Part shown: positions 1-7,643 of the stretch, piece by piece
How the letters are laid out: each line of letters starts with the position of its first letter
How positions within the stretch are numbered: the stretch's first letter is position 1
Assembly: GCA_051657715.1 (NCBI GenBank)
Contig: JBOFLF010000046.1
Location: 1-64,000, forward strand
From: JBOFBH01 sp051657715
Lineage (GTDB): Bacteria > Actinomycetota > Actinomycetes > Actinomycetales > Angustibacteraceae
Direction: 5' to 3'
Length of the DNA stretch: 64,000 bases
Made by a program: the position numbers and the translations under genes
The notes under the pieces: generated by a model
The model's input: only the letters and a program-made list of their open reading frames with translations
Database searches by the model: none
What the model was told of the DNA's origin: nothing

Positions 1-18
1 CCCCCCCCCCCCCCCCCC
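1..18. other. Poly-C run at window edge
   Basis: The window opens with 18 consecutive C residues followed by A and CCC. Nothing else in the window has such a homopolymer. It abuts the 3' end of the exporter gene and most likely marks a contig end or sequencing artefact rather than a biological element. Confidence 0.6.
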
Positions 19-24
19 ACCCGA

Positions 25-1587
25 TCAGCCCACGTGAGCCGGCGTCTGCGGCTCCTGCGCCAGGGTTCGATGCCGGACGTTGAGCCCGATGAGGATGACG
101 ATCGACGCGCCCACCAACATGAGTGCGGCCACGCTGAACGCTTGGGTGGCTCCGTAGGTCTGGGCCTGCAGCGCGATCTCGCGACGAGCAGCGGCTAGCT
201 GGTCAGCATCAGGCGAGCCAGCGGCGCGGGCCTGCAGGGCAGCCATGAGCTCCGCCGCCTTCTCCTTCGTCGCGGACACCGACACCGTGCTCAACGTGGC
301 CAGGCCCAGCGACCCGCCGACCTGCTGCATGGTGTTCAGCACGGCTGAGCCGACACCGGAGTCCTCCTGGGCTATGCCGCTCACCGCGGTCAGCGTCAGC
401 GGCACGAAGATCAGCCCCATCCCGACCGACAGCAGGATGACGAACGGCAGCAGCTCAGTCAGGTACGACGAGCCGACCTCCAGCCGGGTGAGCCCGTACA
501 TCGCACCGGCGGCCACCACGCCCCCGGTGCCGGAGATCCACCGCGGGTCCACCCGCGACATCAGGACAGAGGCGGTCTGGGCGGCCACCATGATGCCGAT
601 GCTGAACGGCAGGAACGAGAAACCGGCCTCCAGCGCGCTGTAGCCCAGCACTTGCTGCACGTACAGCCCGAGGAAGTAGAACATCGCGAACATCGCGGCC
701 CCGACCGTGAGCATCACCAGGAAGCTGACCGCGCGGGTGCGGTCGGTAAGGATCCGGAACGGCATGAGCGCGTGCACCGTCCGGTGCTCGATGACCAGGA
801 ACAGGCCGAGCAGCGCCACCCCGGCGCCGATCGTGAGCAGCGTCGTGGAGTCGCTCCACGACGTCGACGCCGCGTGCGTCAGACCGTAGACCAGCGACAC
901 CAGGCCAGTTGTCGCGGTGATCGCACCCGGGATGTCGAACCGTCCGCGCTCACGGTCGGACTCGACGAGGAAGCGTGGCGCCAGCACCATGACCAGCAAA
1001 CCGATCGGCACGTTGATGAAGAACGTCCACCGCCAGCTCCACTCGGTGAGGATCCCACCGAGCATCAGGCCGACCGCGGCGCCAGCGCCGGACATCGCGG
1101 CGTAGACCCCGAACGCCCGGTTGCGCGCGGTGCCAGCGGGGAAGGTCGTGGTGATCAACGACAGGGCGGTCGGCGAGGCCAAGGCGGCGCCGAGCCCCTG
1201 GAGTACCCGAGCGGCCAGCATCTGCCCCTCGCTCTGGGCCAACCCGCCGAAGAACGACGCGAGCGCGAACACCCCGACTCCGACCAAGAACACCCGGCGG
1301 CGCCCGAGCAGATCACCGGCTCGACCACCGAGAAGCAGCAGGCCGCCGAAGGCCAAGGTGTAGGCGTTCACCACCCACGACAGGTTCTCCGCCGAGAACC
1401 CGAGATCACCCTGCAAGGACGGCAGGGCAATGTTGACGATGGTCGCGTCCAACACGACCATGAGCTGGGCAGCGCTGATCACGGCGAGCGCGATACCCAG
1501 GTGACGGGGTGCGTTGCTGCTGCTCTTCATGCCTGGTGGCGTGGTGTTCGGTGGTGCGGCGGTGTCCGGGACGTTCTGCTGGGTCAT
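25..1587 (-). CDS. MFS multidrug exporter, DHA2 (EmrB/QacA) family
   Basis: A 520-residue integral membrane protein, the usual size for 14-helix DHA2 drug:proton antiporters. The first helix carries the family pattern (VVLDATIVNIALPSLQ, about residues 35-50), followed by a motif-A-like loop (GRAGDLLGRRRVFL) and the motif-C region LMLGGILTEWSWRWTFFINVP. ATG 1587 was chosen because GGAG lies about seven bases upstream and the transmembrane core follows at once; the open frame continues upstream to 2025 only because it runs through the relic of a TetR gene. Exported substrate cannot be told from sequence. The neighbouring regulator gene is broken, so expression may no longer be repressed by its local partner. 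Confidence 0.9.
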   Translation of the reverse strand: MTQQNVPDTAAPPNTTPPGMKSSSNAPRHLGIALAVISAAQLMVVLDATIVNIALPSLQGDLGFSAENLSWVVNAYTLAFGGLLLLGGRAGDLLGRRRVFLVGVGVFALASFFGGLAQSEGQMLAARVLQGLGAALASPTALSLITTTFPAGTARNRAFGVYAAMSGAGAAVGLMLGGILTEWSWRWTFFINVPIGLLVMVLAPRFLVESDRERGRFDIPGAITATTGLVSLVYGLTHAASTSWSDSTTLLTIGAGVALLGLFLVIEHRTVHALMPFRILTDRTRAVSFLVMLTVGAAMFAMFYFLGLYVQQVLGYSALEAGFSFLPFSIGIMVAAQTASVLMSRVDPRWISGTGGVVAAGAMYGLTRLEVGSSYLTELLPFVILLSVGMGLIFVPLTLTAVSGIAQEDSGVGSAVLNTMQQVGGSLGLATLSTVSVSATKEKAAELMAALQARAAGSPDADQLAAARREIALQAQTYGATQAFSVAALMLVGASIVILIGLNVRHRTLAQEPQTPAHVG

Positions 1588-1679
1588 GAATGGTCTCCGT
1601 CCTCGTGAGAGTTTCGCGATCTCGTGTCGGTTTGGTGGGCGCTCGATCCATCGTCTGATGGAGGGTCGATCAGATGTCC

Positions 1680-2025
1680 GGTCGGGTGGGCGGCAGGCTG
1701 GCAGCACGATGCGGTCCACGACGTTTCGATGTAGGCCCGGCCGGCCGGCCGTCCGACGACCAGGAGCCGGTGGCTGACCAGAGCCGGCAGCGTGATCGCG
1801 AGCAGGTCGAGATCCACACCCGAGGCGACCTCGCCGCGATCTGGGCACGGCGGAAAACCGCAATGGTGGGGGCGAGCCGCAGCGACGGCGTCGATCACCA
1901 GGTGTGCTTTGGCTTGCCATCGCCGGTACAGCGTGCAGAGTCACATCCCGGATCTCGTCCGCTCGCTCGCCGTCAACCCGTGGACGTCTCGGCTTAGTCG
2001 TCTCAGCGGAGGTGTGCGGTGCCAT
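1680..2025 (-). pseudogene. TetR-family regulator relic upstream of the exporter
   Basis: Pieces of one TetR protein are spread over different minus-strand frames. From ATG 2025 the frame gives a typical N terminus (RRPRVDGERADEIRDVTL). Another frame (about 1898-1735) gives a helix-turn-helix-like start (IDAVAAAR...PDRGEV) joined directly to C-terminal-domain sequence (DLDLLAITLPALVSHRLLVVG). The end, VVDRIVLPA, is back in the first frame. The total is about 115 codons, while TetR proteins are near 190-200, so there is a large internal deletion as well as frameshifts. GAGGGG precedes ATG 2025 with good spacing. I infer a dead regulator that once controlled the adjacent MFS gene. Confidence 0.75.
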
Positions 2026-2040
2026 CGGCCCCTCACGAAT

Positions 2041-2061
2041 AGAACGAAACCGTTCCGTTCT
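2041..2061. promoter_or_regulatory. TetR-type operator palindrome
   Basis: A 21-bp dyad with arms AGAACG and CGTTCT and inner bases that also pair: nine of ten positions are symmetric about a central C. It sits 16 bp upstream of the relic TetR start, as expected for an autoregulatory operator shared with the downstream exporter. Assignment as operator is inference from symmetry and position. Confidence 0.6.
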
Positions 2062-2147
2062 GAAGCCTAGGGAGGGGAGAGGGTGATGTCACGAGCGGAT
2101 ACTGGTGGTGGTCGTCACATCGCGATGCCCCTGTCCTAGCTGCCGGA

Positions 2148-3575
2148 CTAGAGCGGGATGTTGCTGTGCTGCCCACGAGCCGCGGGCGCCGCGGCGATAG
2201 CGCGGGCCAGCGCCCCTCGCGTCAGGCTAGGCTCCACGACCTCATCGACCACGCCGATCTCCACCGCTCGGGGCAGACCGCCGGCGAGCACCTCATGCTC
2301 GGCCGCCAGCTCCGTCTCGACCTGGGCACGGGCGTCCTCCGGGACCTCCGCCAACTTGCGGCGGTGCAGGATCCGGACCGCCGCCACCGCCCCCATCACC
2401 GCGACCTGCGCGGTCGGCCAGGCCAGCACCCGGGTCGCGCCCAGCGAGCGCGAGTTCATCGCGATGTACGCGCCGCCATACGCCTTGCGGGTGACCAGCG
2501 TCACTCGGGGGACGGTCGCCTCAGCGAACGCGTGCAGCAACTTCGCCCCGCGGCGCACGATCCCGTCCCACTCCTGGCCGACACCAGGCAGATAGCCGGG
2601 TACGTCCACCACCACCAGCAGCGGCACTCCGAAGGCGTCACACATGCGCACGAATCGAGCGGCTTTCTCGGCCGATGCCGAGTCCAGGCACCCGCCCAAC
2701 CGCATCGGGTTGTTCGCCACCACGCCCACGGTCCGGCCGCCGAACCTGCCGAGCGTCGTGACGACGTTCGGAGCCCACCGGGGGAACAGCTCGACGGACG
2801 TGCTGGCGTCGTGCCCAGCGTCGTCCAGCAGGTCGTCCACCAGCGGGTGGACGTCATAGGCCCGTTTGTGGGATGCCGGGAGCTGGCCGGCCACGTCTCG
2901 CTCGGTCACCGCGTCGACGTCCAACGAGCCCTGGTCGCCGAGCAGCCAGGTCGTCGTCCGCGCTCGCTCGTAGGCGGCCTCGGTGGAATCGGTGACGACG
3001 TGCACGACGCCGGATCGCCTGCCGTGCGGCTCCGGCCCGCCCAGCCGCAGCGCGTCCACGTTCTCGCCGGTCACCGAGCGGACCACATCCGGTCCGGTGA
3101 CGAAGACCCGGCCATCCGGGCCGAGGATGACGATGTCCGTCAGCGCCGGCCCATACGCGGCGCCGCCAGCAGCCGCGCCGATCACCACCGAGATCTGCGG
3201 AACCCGCCCGGACGCCCGGGTCATGATCGCGAACACCTCGCCGACGGCGTGCAGCGACACCACGCCCTCACGCAGCCGGGCGCCGCCGGAGTGCCACAGA
3301 CCCACCACCGGCACGCCGTCCTGCAGGGCACGTCGGTACGCCCGCAGGATCACCTGGCACCCCGCCTCGCCCATCGCTCCACCCTGGATGGTGGCGTCAC
3401 TGGCAAAAGCCACCGCTGGTGTTCCCCGGACCGTGCCCCGGCCGGCCAGCATGCCGCTGTCGTCCTGTTCGGTGAGCAGCTCGACGCTGCCCTCGTCGAA
3501 GAACGTCCGCAGGCGCAGCCCTGGATCCCGGGGATCTGTCTGGACCTGCACCCGGTCGTCCGCCGTGGTGGTCAC
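2148..3575 (-). CDS. accD: Acyl-CoA carboxylase carboxyltransferase (beta) subunit
   Basis: A 475-residue carboxyltransferase of the acetyl/propionyl-CoA carboxylase family, which transfers the carboxyl group from biotin carrier protein to acyl-CoA to supply malonyl- or methylmalonyl-CoA. The N half has the glycine-rich acyl-CoA pocket (LWHSGGARLREGV, then GAAAGGAAYGPALTD); the C half has VPGYLPGVGQEWDGIVRRGAKLLHAF and the second oxyanion-type stretch RKAYGGAYIAMNS. The GTG start overlaps the fabF stop (GTGA), showing translational coupling at the end of the fab operon. Position corresponds to accD6 of mycobacteria, so acetyl-CoA is the likely substrate, but specificity is not proven by sequence. 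Confidence 0.92.
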   Translation of the reverse strand: MTTTADDRVQVQTDPRDPGLRLRTFFDEGSVELLTEQDDSGMLAGRGTVRGTPAVAFASDATIQGGAMGEAGCQVILRAYRRALQDGVPVVGLWHSGGARLREGVVSLHAVGEVFAIMTRASGRVPQISVVIGAAAGGAAYGPALTDIVILGPDGRVFVTGPDVVRSVTGENVDALRLGGPEPHGRRSGVVHVVTDSTEAAYERARTTTWLLGDQGSLDVDAVTERDVAGQLPASHKRAYDVHPLVDDLLDDAGHDASTSVELFPRWAPNVVTTLGRFGGRTVGVVANNPMRLGGCLDSASAEKAARFVRMCDAFGVPLLVVVDVPGYLPGVGQEWDGIVRRGAKLLHAFAEATVPRVTLVTRKAYGGAYIAMNSRSLGATRVLAWPTAQVAVMGAVAAVRILHRRKLAEVPEDARAQVETELAAEHEVLAGGLPRAVEIGVVDEVVEPSLTRGALARAIAAAPAARGQHSNIPL

Positions 3576-4822
3576 GACGCGCTCCGGAAGACCAGCGCGA
3601 CGTTGTGCCCGCCGAAGCCGAAAGAGTTGTTGAGCGCCACGAGGTCTCCGTCCGGCAGCTGCCGCGGCTTGTTGAGCACGACGTCAAGGCCGAGATTCGG
3701 CTCCAGGTCGGTGACGTTGATCGTCGGGGGCGCGAGTCGGTGGTGCAGCGCCAGGATGGTGAAGATCGACTCCAACGCACCGGCGGCGCCGAGCAGATGC
3801 CCGGTCATCGACTTGGTCGCCGAGACGCATACCTGGTCGGACGTGCCACCCAACGCTGCCCGGACGGCGACGGCCTCCGCGGTGTCGCCAAGCGGTGTCG
3901 ACGTGGCGTGTGCGTTGAGGTGGGCGACCTCGTCGGGTGCAGCGTGCGCCGCCCGCAGCGCCTCGACCATGGCGCGAGTGGCACCGGTGCCCTCGGGGTC
4001 CGGCGCCGCGATGTGGTGGGCGTCGCTGGTGACCCCGGCACCGGCCACCTCGGCGTACACCCGGGCACCGCGAGCCCGCGCGTGGTCTTCGGACTCCAGC
4101 ACCAGCACCCCGGCGCCCTCGCCGAGCACGAACCCGTCGCGGGAGGTGTCGTACGGCCGGCTGGCCGTCCCTGGGTTGTCGTTGCGGGTGGACAGCGCCT
4201 GCATCGCCGCGAACGCCGCCATCGGCAGGGCGTGGATCGCCGCCTCGGTGCCGCCAGCCACGACGACGTCCGCCCGCCCCTGGCGAATCATCTCCGCCCC
4301 ACCGGCCAACGCCTCCGCGCCTGAGGAGCAGGCGCTCACCGGGGTGTGCACTCCTGCCTGGGCGCCCAGCTCCAGGCTGATCGCCGCCGCTGGCCCGTTC
4401 GGCATGAGCATCGGCACGGTCAGCGGGAAGACTCGGCGAGGTCCCTTCTCCCGCATCACGTCATACGCCGAGAGGATCGTGGTGATCCCGCCGATCCCGC
4501 TGGCCACCACCACTCCCAGCCGCTCACCAGCCACCGGTGGCGTCCCGGCGTCCGCCCAGGCCTCCCGGGCGGCCGCCAGGGCGAACTGGCCGGACATGTC
4601 CAGCCGCCGGGTCTCCACCCGGGACAGCTGTTCGGACGTCGGGATCGCGACCCGGGCGGCGAACGTCACCGGGAGGTCGAAATCGCGAACCCAGTCCTCG
4701 GTCAGCGTGCGGGCACCGGACGTCCCGTCGAGCGCTGCCTGCCACGTGGCGGGCACGTCCCCACCGATCGGGGTGGTGGCCCCGACGCCGGTGACGACGA
4801 CGCGGGTGGTGCTCGTGGCCAT
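3572..4822 (-). CDS. fabF: 3-oxoacyl-[ACP] synthase II (KAS II)
   Basis: A 416-residue condensing enzyme that elongates acyl-ACP with malonyl-ACP. The nucleophile lies in VSACSSGAEALAGG (Cys near residue 170), and the two catalytic histidines lie in NAHATSTPLGDTAE and KSMTGHLLGAAGALE; the C-terminal NNSFGFGGHN is characteristic. ATG 4822 is preferred over an upstream GTG in the same frame because AGGAG lies nine bases before it and MATSTTRVVVTGVG aligns with family N termini. Third from last in the fab operon, about 105 bp after acpP and overlapping accD. Only one KAS II copy is present, unlike the kasA/kasB pair of mycobacteria. Confidence 0.95.
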   Translation of the reverse strand: MATSTTRVVVTGVGATTPIGGDVPATWQAALDGTSGARTLTEDWVRDFDLPVTFAARVAIPTSEQLSRVETRRLDMSGQFALAAAREAWADAGTPPVAGERLGVVVASGIGGITTILSAYDVMREKGPRRVFPLTVPMLMPNGPAAAISLELGAQAGVHTPVSACSSGAEALAGGAEMIRQGRADVVVAGGTEAAIHALPMAAFAAMQALSTRNDNPGTASRPYDTSRDGFVLGEGAGVLVLESEDHARARGARVYAEVAGAGVTSDAHHIAAPDPEGTGATRAMVEALRAAHAAPDEVAHLNAHATSTPLGDTAEAVAVRAALGGTSDQVCVSATKSMTGHLLGAAGALESIFTILALHHRLAPPTINVTDLEPNLGLDVVLNKPRQLPDGDLVALNNSFGFGGHNVALVFRSAS

Positions 4823-4927
4823 CTCGCTCAGCTCCTCGGACCTCGTAGACGGTTGGGTTCGTCCAGTGCGGGTGCTCGGGCCCATGCGGTAGTAGGCCGA
4901 GCCGAACCGCTGGCTCGTGGGCGGCGG

Positions 4928-5176
4928 TCAGCCCTGCGCTTGCTGGATGTAGGCGACGGCGTCCCCGACGGTCGACAGGTTCTTCACGTCGTCGTCCGGG
5001 ATCCGGACCCCGAACTTCTCCTCGGCGTTCACCACGATGGTCATCATCGACAGCGAATCGATGTCCAGGTCCTCGGTGAAGCTCTTGTCCCGTTCGACCG
5101 CCTCGGTGGGCAACCCGGTCTCCTCGTTGACGATCTCGGCAAGGCCGCTGAGGATCTCGTGCTCGGTGTTGGCCAT
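4928..5176 (-). CDS. acpP: Acyl carrier protein
   Basis: An 82-residue acidic protein that carries growing acyl chains on a phosphopantetheine arm. The attachment serine is in the motif DIDSLSMM (near residue 41), followed by the recognition helix. Starts at ATG 5176 with GAGGAG about ten bases upstream. The 152-bp gap to fabH is the longest inside the operon and contains a direct repeat. Length and motif are standard for the family. Confidence 0.96.
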   Translation of the reverse strand: MANTEHEILSGLAEIVNEETGLPTEAVERDKSFTEDLDIDSLSMMTIVVNAEEKFGVRIPDDDVKNLSTVGDAVAYIQQAQG

Positions 5177-5231
5177 GGGGTGGCGCTCCTCGTCTCTCGT
5201 GTGGTCGTGCTACCTGTCGTGTGCCGTATGT

Positions 5232-5265
5232 GCTTGCCGTGCGGTGCTGCTTGCCGTGCGGTGCT
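5232..5265. repeat. 17-bp direct repeat in fabH-acpP gap
   Basis: Two adjacent copies of a 17-bp unit (core GCTTGCCGTGCGGTGCT) occur in the otherwise empty fabH-acpP spacer, with a degenerate third piece (GTGCCGTATGTGCTTG) beside them. Function unknown; it could affect the mRNA leader of acpP. Confidence 0.6.
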
Positions 5266-5328
5266 TACTACTGCCGGGTCGCCGCAGGGGCGACCGACCC
5301 GAATGACCCGTCGGGCACGGGGTCCTCT

Positions 5329-6366
5329 CTAGGGGAGCGTGACGACCTGTGCGGCGAAGGACAGGCCAGCACCGAAGCCGATCAGCAGCGCCAGGCCGCC
5401 GTGCGGTGCCTCACCGCTGCGGAGCATCCGCTCCATCGCCAACGGTATCGACGCCGCCGAGGTGTTGCCGGTCTCCACGATGTCCCGGGCCACCGGGACG
5501 CTGTCCGGCAGCCGCAACTCCTTGATCATCGCGTCGATGATCCGCAGGTTGGCCTGATGCGGGATGAAGGCGTCCAGCTGCTCGGCGCTCACCCCGGCCT
5601 TCTCGAGTGCCTGCTGGGCGACCGGCGCCATCTGCCAGACCGCCCACCGGAACACCGTCTGCCCTGCCATCGACAAATGCGCGGATGCGGTCGCAGGATT
5701 CTCGCGAACCTCGAGCCAGCTCTGCCGCTGGCGGATCGCGTCCCACTGCGCGCCATCGGACCCCCAGACGGTGGGACCGACGCCAGGCGTCTGGGACGGT
5801 CCGACGACCACCGCGCCGGCACCGTCGCCGAACAGAAATGCCGATCCGCGGTCGTCCAGGTCGGTGAAGTCCGAGAGCTTCTCGACTCCGACGACCAGGA
5901 CGTGCTCCGCGCTCCCGCCCCGCACCATGTCGCCGGCGAGCGTCACCGCGTGACAGAAGCCGGCACACGCTGCCGACAGGTCCAGGGCGGCCGCAGGCGT
6001 GGCGCCGAGGCGGTGGGTGAGCAGGGAAGCTGCCGACGGTGTCTGGTAGGGGAAGGTGACGGTGGCCACCAACACCGCGCCGATCCGGGACGGCGCCAGC
6101 CCAGCGTGGGCAAGGGCGTCCCGGGAGGCGGCCTCGGCCATGTCGACGACGGTCTCGTCCGCAGCGGCCCACCGCCGGGTGACGATGCCGGACCGCTCCC
6201 GGATCCACGCGTCGCTGGAGTCGATCCGCTCCACCAGCTCGCTGTTCGGCACTACCCGCGCCGGTCGATACCCGCCGACGCCCAGCAGGCGCGCATGTGG
6301 TGCACCGCTCGGCGGGGAGATCACCGCTGAGCTCCGGGAACCAGCGAGATGGCCTGCGGTGGTCAC
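5329..6366 (-). CDS. fabH: 3-oxoacyl-[ACP] synthase III (KAS III)
   Basis: A 345-residue initiating condensing enzyme that joins an acyl-CoA primer to malonyl-ACP. The catalytic triad is visible: Cys in LSAACAGFCHAV, His in IPHQANLRIID and Asn in ETGNTSAASIP. The GTG start at 6366 overlaps the fabD stop (GTGA); the longer open frame runs back inside fabD and is not needed. The first 30 residues before LLGVGGYRPARVV are an extension longer than in E. coli but common in actinomycetes. Located between fabD and acpP, as in Streptomyces, whereas mycobacteria keep fabH elsewhere. Confidence 0.94.
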   Translation of the reverse strand: MTTAGHLAGSRSSAVISPPSGAPHARLLGVGGYRPARVVPNSELVERIDSSDAWIRERSGIVTRRWAAADETVVDMAEAASRDALAHAGLAPSRIGAVLVATVTFPYQTPSAASLLTHRLGATPAAALDLSAACAGFCHAVTLAGDMVRGGSAEHVLVVGVEKLSDFTDLDDRGSAFLFGDGAGAVVVGPSQTPGVGPTVWGSDGAQWDAIRQRQSWLEVRENPATASAHLSMAGQTVFRWAVWQMAPVAQQALEKAGVSAEQLDAFIPHQANLRIIDAMIKELRLPDSVPVARDIVETGNTSAASIPLAMERMLRSGEAPHGGLALLIGFGAGLSFAAQVVTLP

Positions 6367-7547
6367 GCAGAGACCTCCTGAGGGTGCAGCCGGACGATGG
6401 GCTGGCCGGGGGAGACCGGGTCGCCATCCTCGACCAACCACTCGACGACCTTGCCACCGTGCGGGGCGACCACCTGATACGTGTCCCGCAGCGACGCCAC
6501 GATGGCGACCGTCTGGCCATCGGTCACGGCGTCACCCGGCGTCGCCTCGCTGACCCGCACCGTGCCTTTGGCCGGTGCCACCACCAGCCGCCACGTGGGG
6601 TGCTGTGACAGTCCGCTGGGTTGCCCGTGCTCGGCCACGAGCGCACGGGCGGTGTCCAAGTCGTCAGGAACCTTCAGCGCCAGGGTCACCACCCCTGGCA
6701 GAGCGCGTTTCACCAGCGCGGTGAGCGTCCCGGAAGGAGGGATCTCGATCACCGCCGTGACCCCGAGGTCCCCGAGGGTCTCCATGCACTGGTCCCACCG
6801 CACGGGGCGATGGACCTGGGCGACGAGGCGACGCAGCACCTCGCGACCGTCGTGCACCACCGTGCCGTCCGCGTTGGAGAGCAGCCGGGTCCGCGGATCA
6901 TGGGTGGTGATAGCGCGGGCGTAGCCGGCGAGGACGTCGACGGCAGGCGTCATGTGGTCGGTGTGGAACGCCCCGGCCACCTGAAGCGGCCGGAGGCGGG
7001 CCGAAGCCGGCGGGTCGGCGGCGAGCTTGGCGAGCTGGTCCGTGGTGCCCGCCGCGACGACTTGACCGGCTCCGTTCTGGTTGGCTGCGGTCAGGTCGTG
7101 CCGGGCGATCGCGGCGGCCACCTCGCCAGGCTCTCCGCCGATCACGGCGGTCATCCCGGTCGGAGCCACCGCGCTGGCCGCGGCCATCGCCCGACCGCGC
7201 TCGCGGACCAGCACCATGGCCTGCTCGGCGGTCAGCACGCCGGCGCCGGCCGCCGCGGTGATCTCCCCGACGCTGTGCCCGGCCCCGACGGCGACCTGCT
7301 GAAAGGCCTCGGCCGGGTGCGGGAACAGGGCGAGCAGCGAGACCAGCCCGCTGGCCACGATCAACGGCTGGGCGATCGCGGTGTCCCGGATGGTGTCGGC
7401 GTCCGACGTCGTGCCGTGCTCCACCAGGTCGATGCCCGTGACGGCGGACAGCCAGCGCAGACGGTCCTCGAAACCGGGTACCTCCAGCCAGGGGCGCAGG
7501 AAACCGGGAGTTTGCGAGCCCTGTCCAGGGCAGACGACGGCGAGCAC
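6363..7547 (-). CDS. fabD: Malonyl-CoA:ACP transacylase with C-terminal biotinyl/lipoyl-like domain
   Basis: A 394-residue protein. Residues 1-about 300 are the acyltransferase: VCPGQGSQTPGFL at the N terminus, nucleophile in GAGHSVGEITAAAG, and the catalytic His in AGAFHTDHM. Residues about 320-394 resemble a biotinyl/lipoyl swinging-arm fold (VVAPAKGTVRVSEATPGDAV ... VVAPHGGKVVEWLVEDGDPVSPGQP), but the attachment lysine position reads Arg (VASLRDTY), so it is probably not modified. GTG 7547 is chosen because its protein matches Streptomyces-type FabD N termini and a -10-like CACGCT lies six bases upstream; a TTG at 7631 would add 28 residues. First enzyme gene after fasR. Confidence 0.9.
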   Translation of the reverse strand: MLAVVCPGQGSQTPGFLRPWLEVPGFEDRLRWLSAVTGIDLVEHGTTSDADTIRDTAIAQPLIVASGLVSLLALFPHPAEAFQQVAVGAGHSVGEITAAAGAGVLTAEQAMVLVRERGRAMAAASAVAPTGMTAVIGGEPGEVAAAIARHDLTAANQNGAGQVVAAGTTDQLAKLAADPPASARLRPLQVAGAFHTDHMTPAVDVLAGYARAITTHDPRTRLLSNADGTVVHDGREVLRRLVAQVHRPVRWDQCMETLGDLGVTAVIEIPPSGTLTALVKRALPGVVTLALKVPDDLDTARALVAEHGQPSGLSQHPTWRLVVAPAKGTVRVSEATPGDAVTDGQTVAIVASLRDTYQVVAPHGGKVVEWLVEDGDPVSPGQPIVRLHPQEVSA

Positions 7548-7613
7548 CTCCCTAGCGTGGCCGGTCCTCGGCCTGCGCTGGGCTGCCGACGCAGACGAAC
7601 CTTCAGCGGGACA

Positions 7614-7632
7614 ATTGGAGGATTCCTCCAAT
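7614..7632. promoter_or_regulatory. 19-bp perfect dyad between fasR and fabD
   Basis: ATTGGAGGATTCCTCCAAT is symmetric with nine-base arms around one central T. It lies 67-85 bp upstream of the fabD GTG start, immediately after the fasR stop. In Streptomyces, FasR activates fabD by binding upstream of it, so this dyad is a good candidate for the FasR site; this is inference from position and symmetry. Confidence 0.5.
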
Positions 7633-7643
7633 GCGGTGGCTGA

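Noticed and set aside
25..2025. A 666-residue exporter starting at 2025
   Set aside because: The first 146 codons belong to the TetR relic and a frameshifted stretch; ATG 1587 has a ribosome site and begins the membrane protein.
2166..4892. A 908-codon open frame on the plus strand
   Set aside because: It is the antisense shadow of accD and fabF; its translation is Arg/His/Pro-rich with no domain, as expected opposite high-GC genes.
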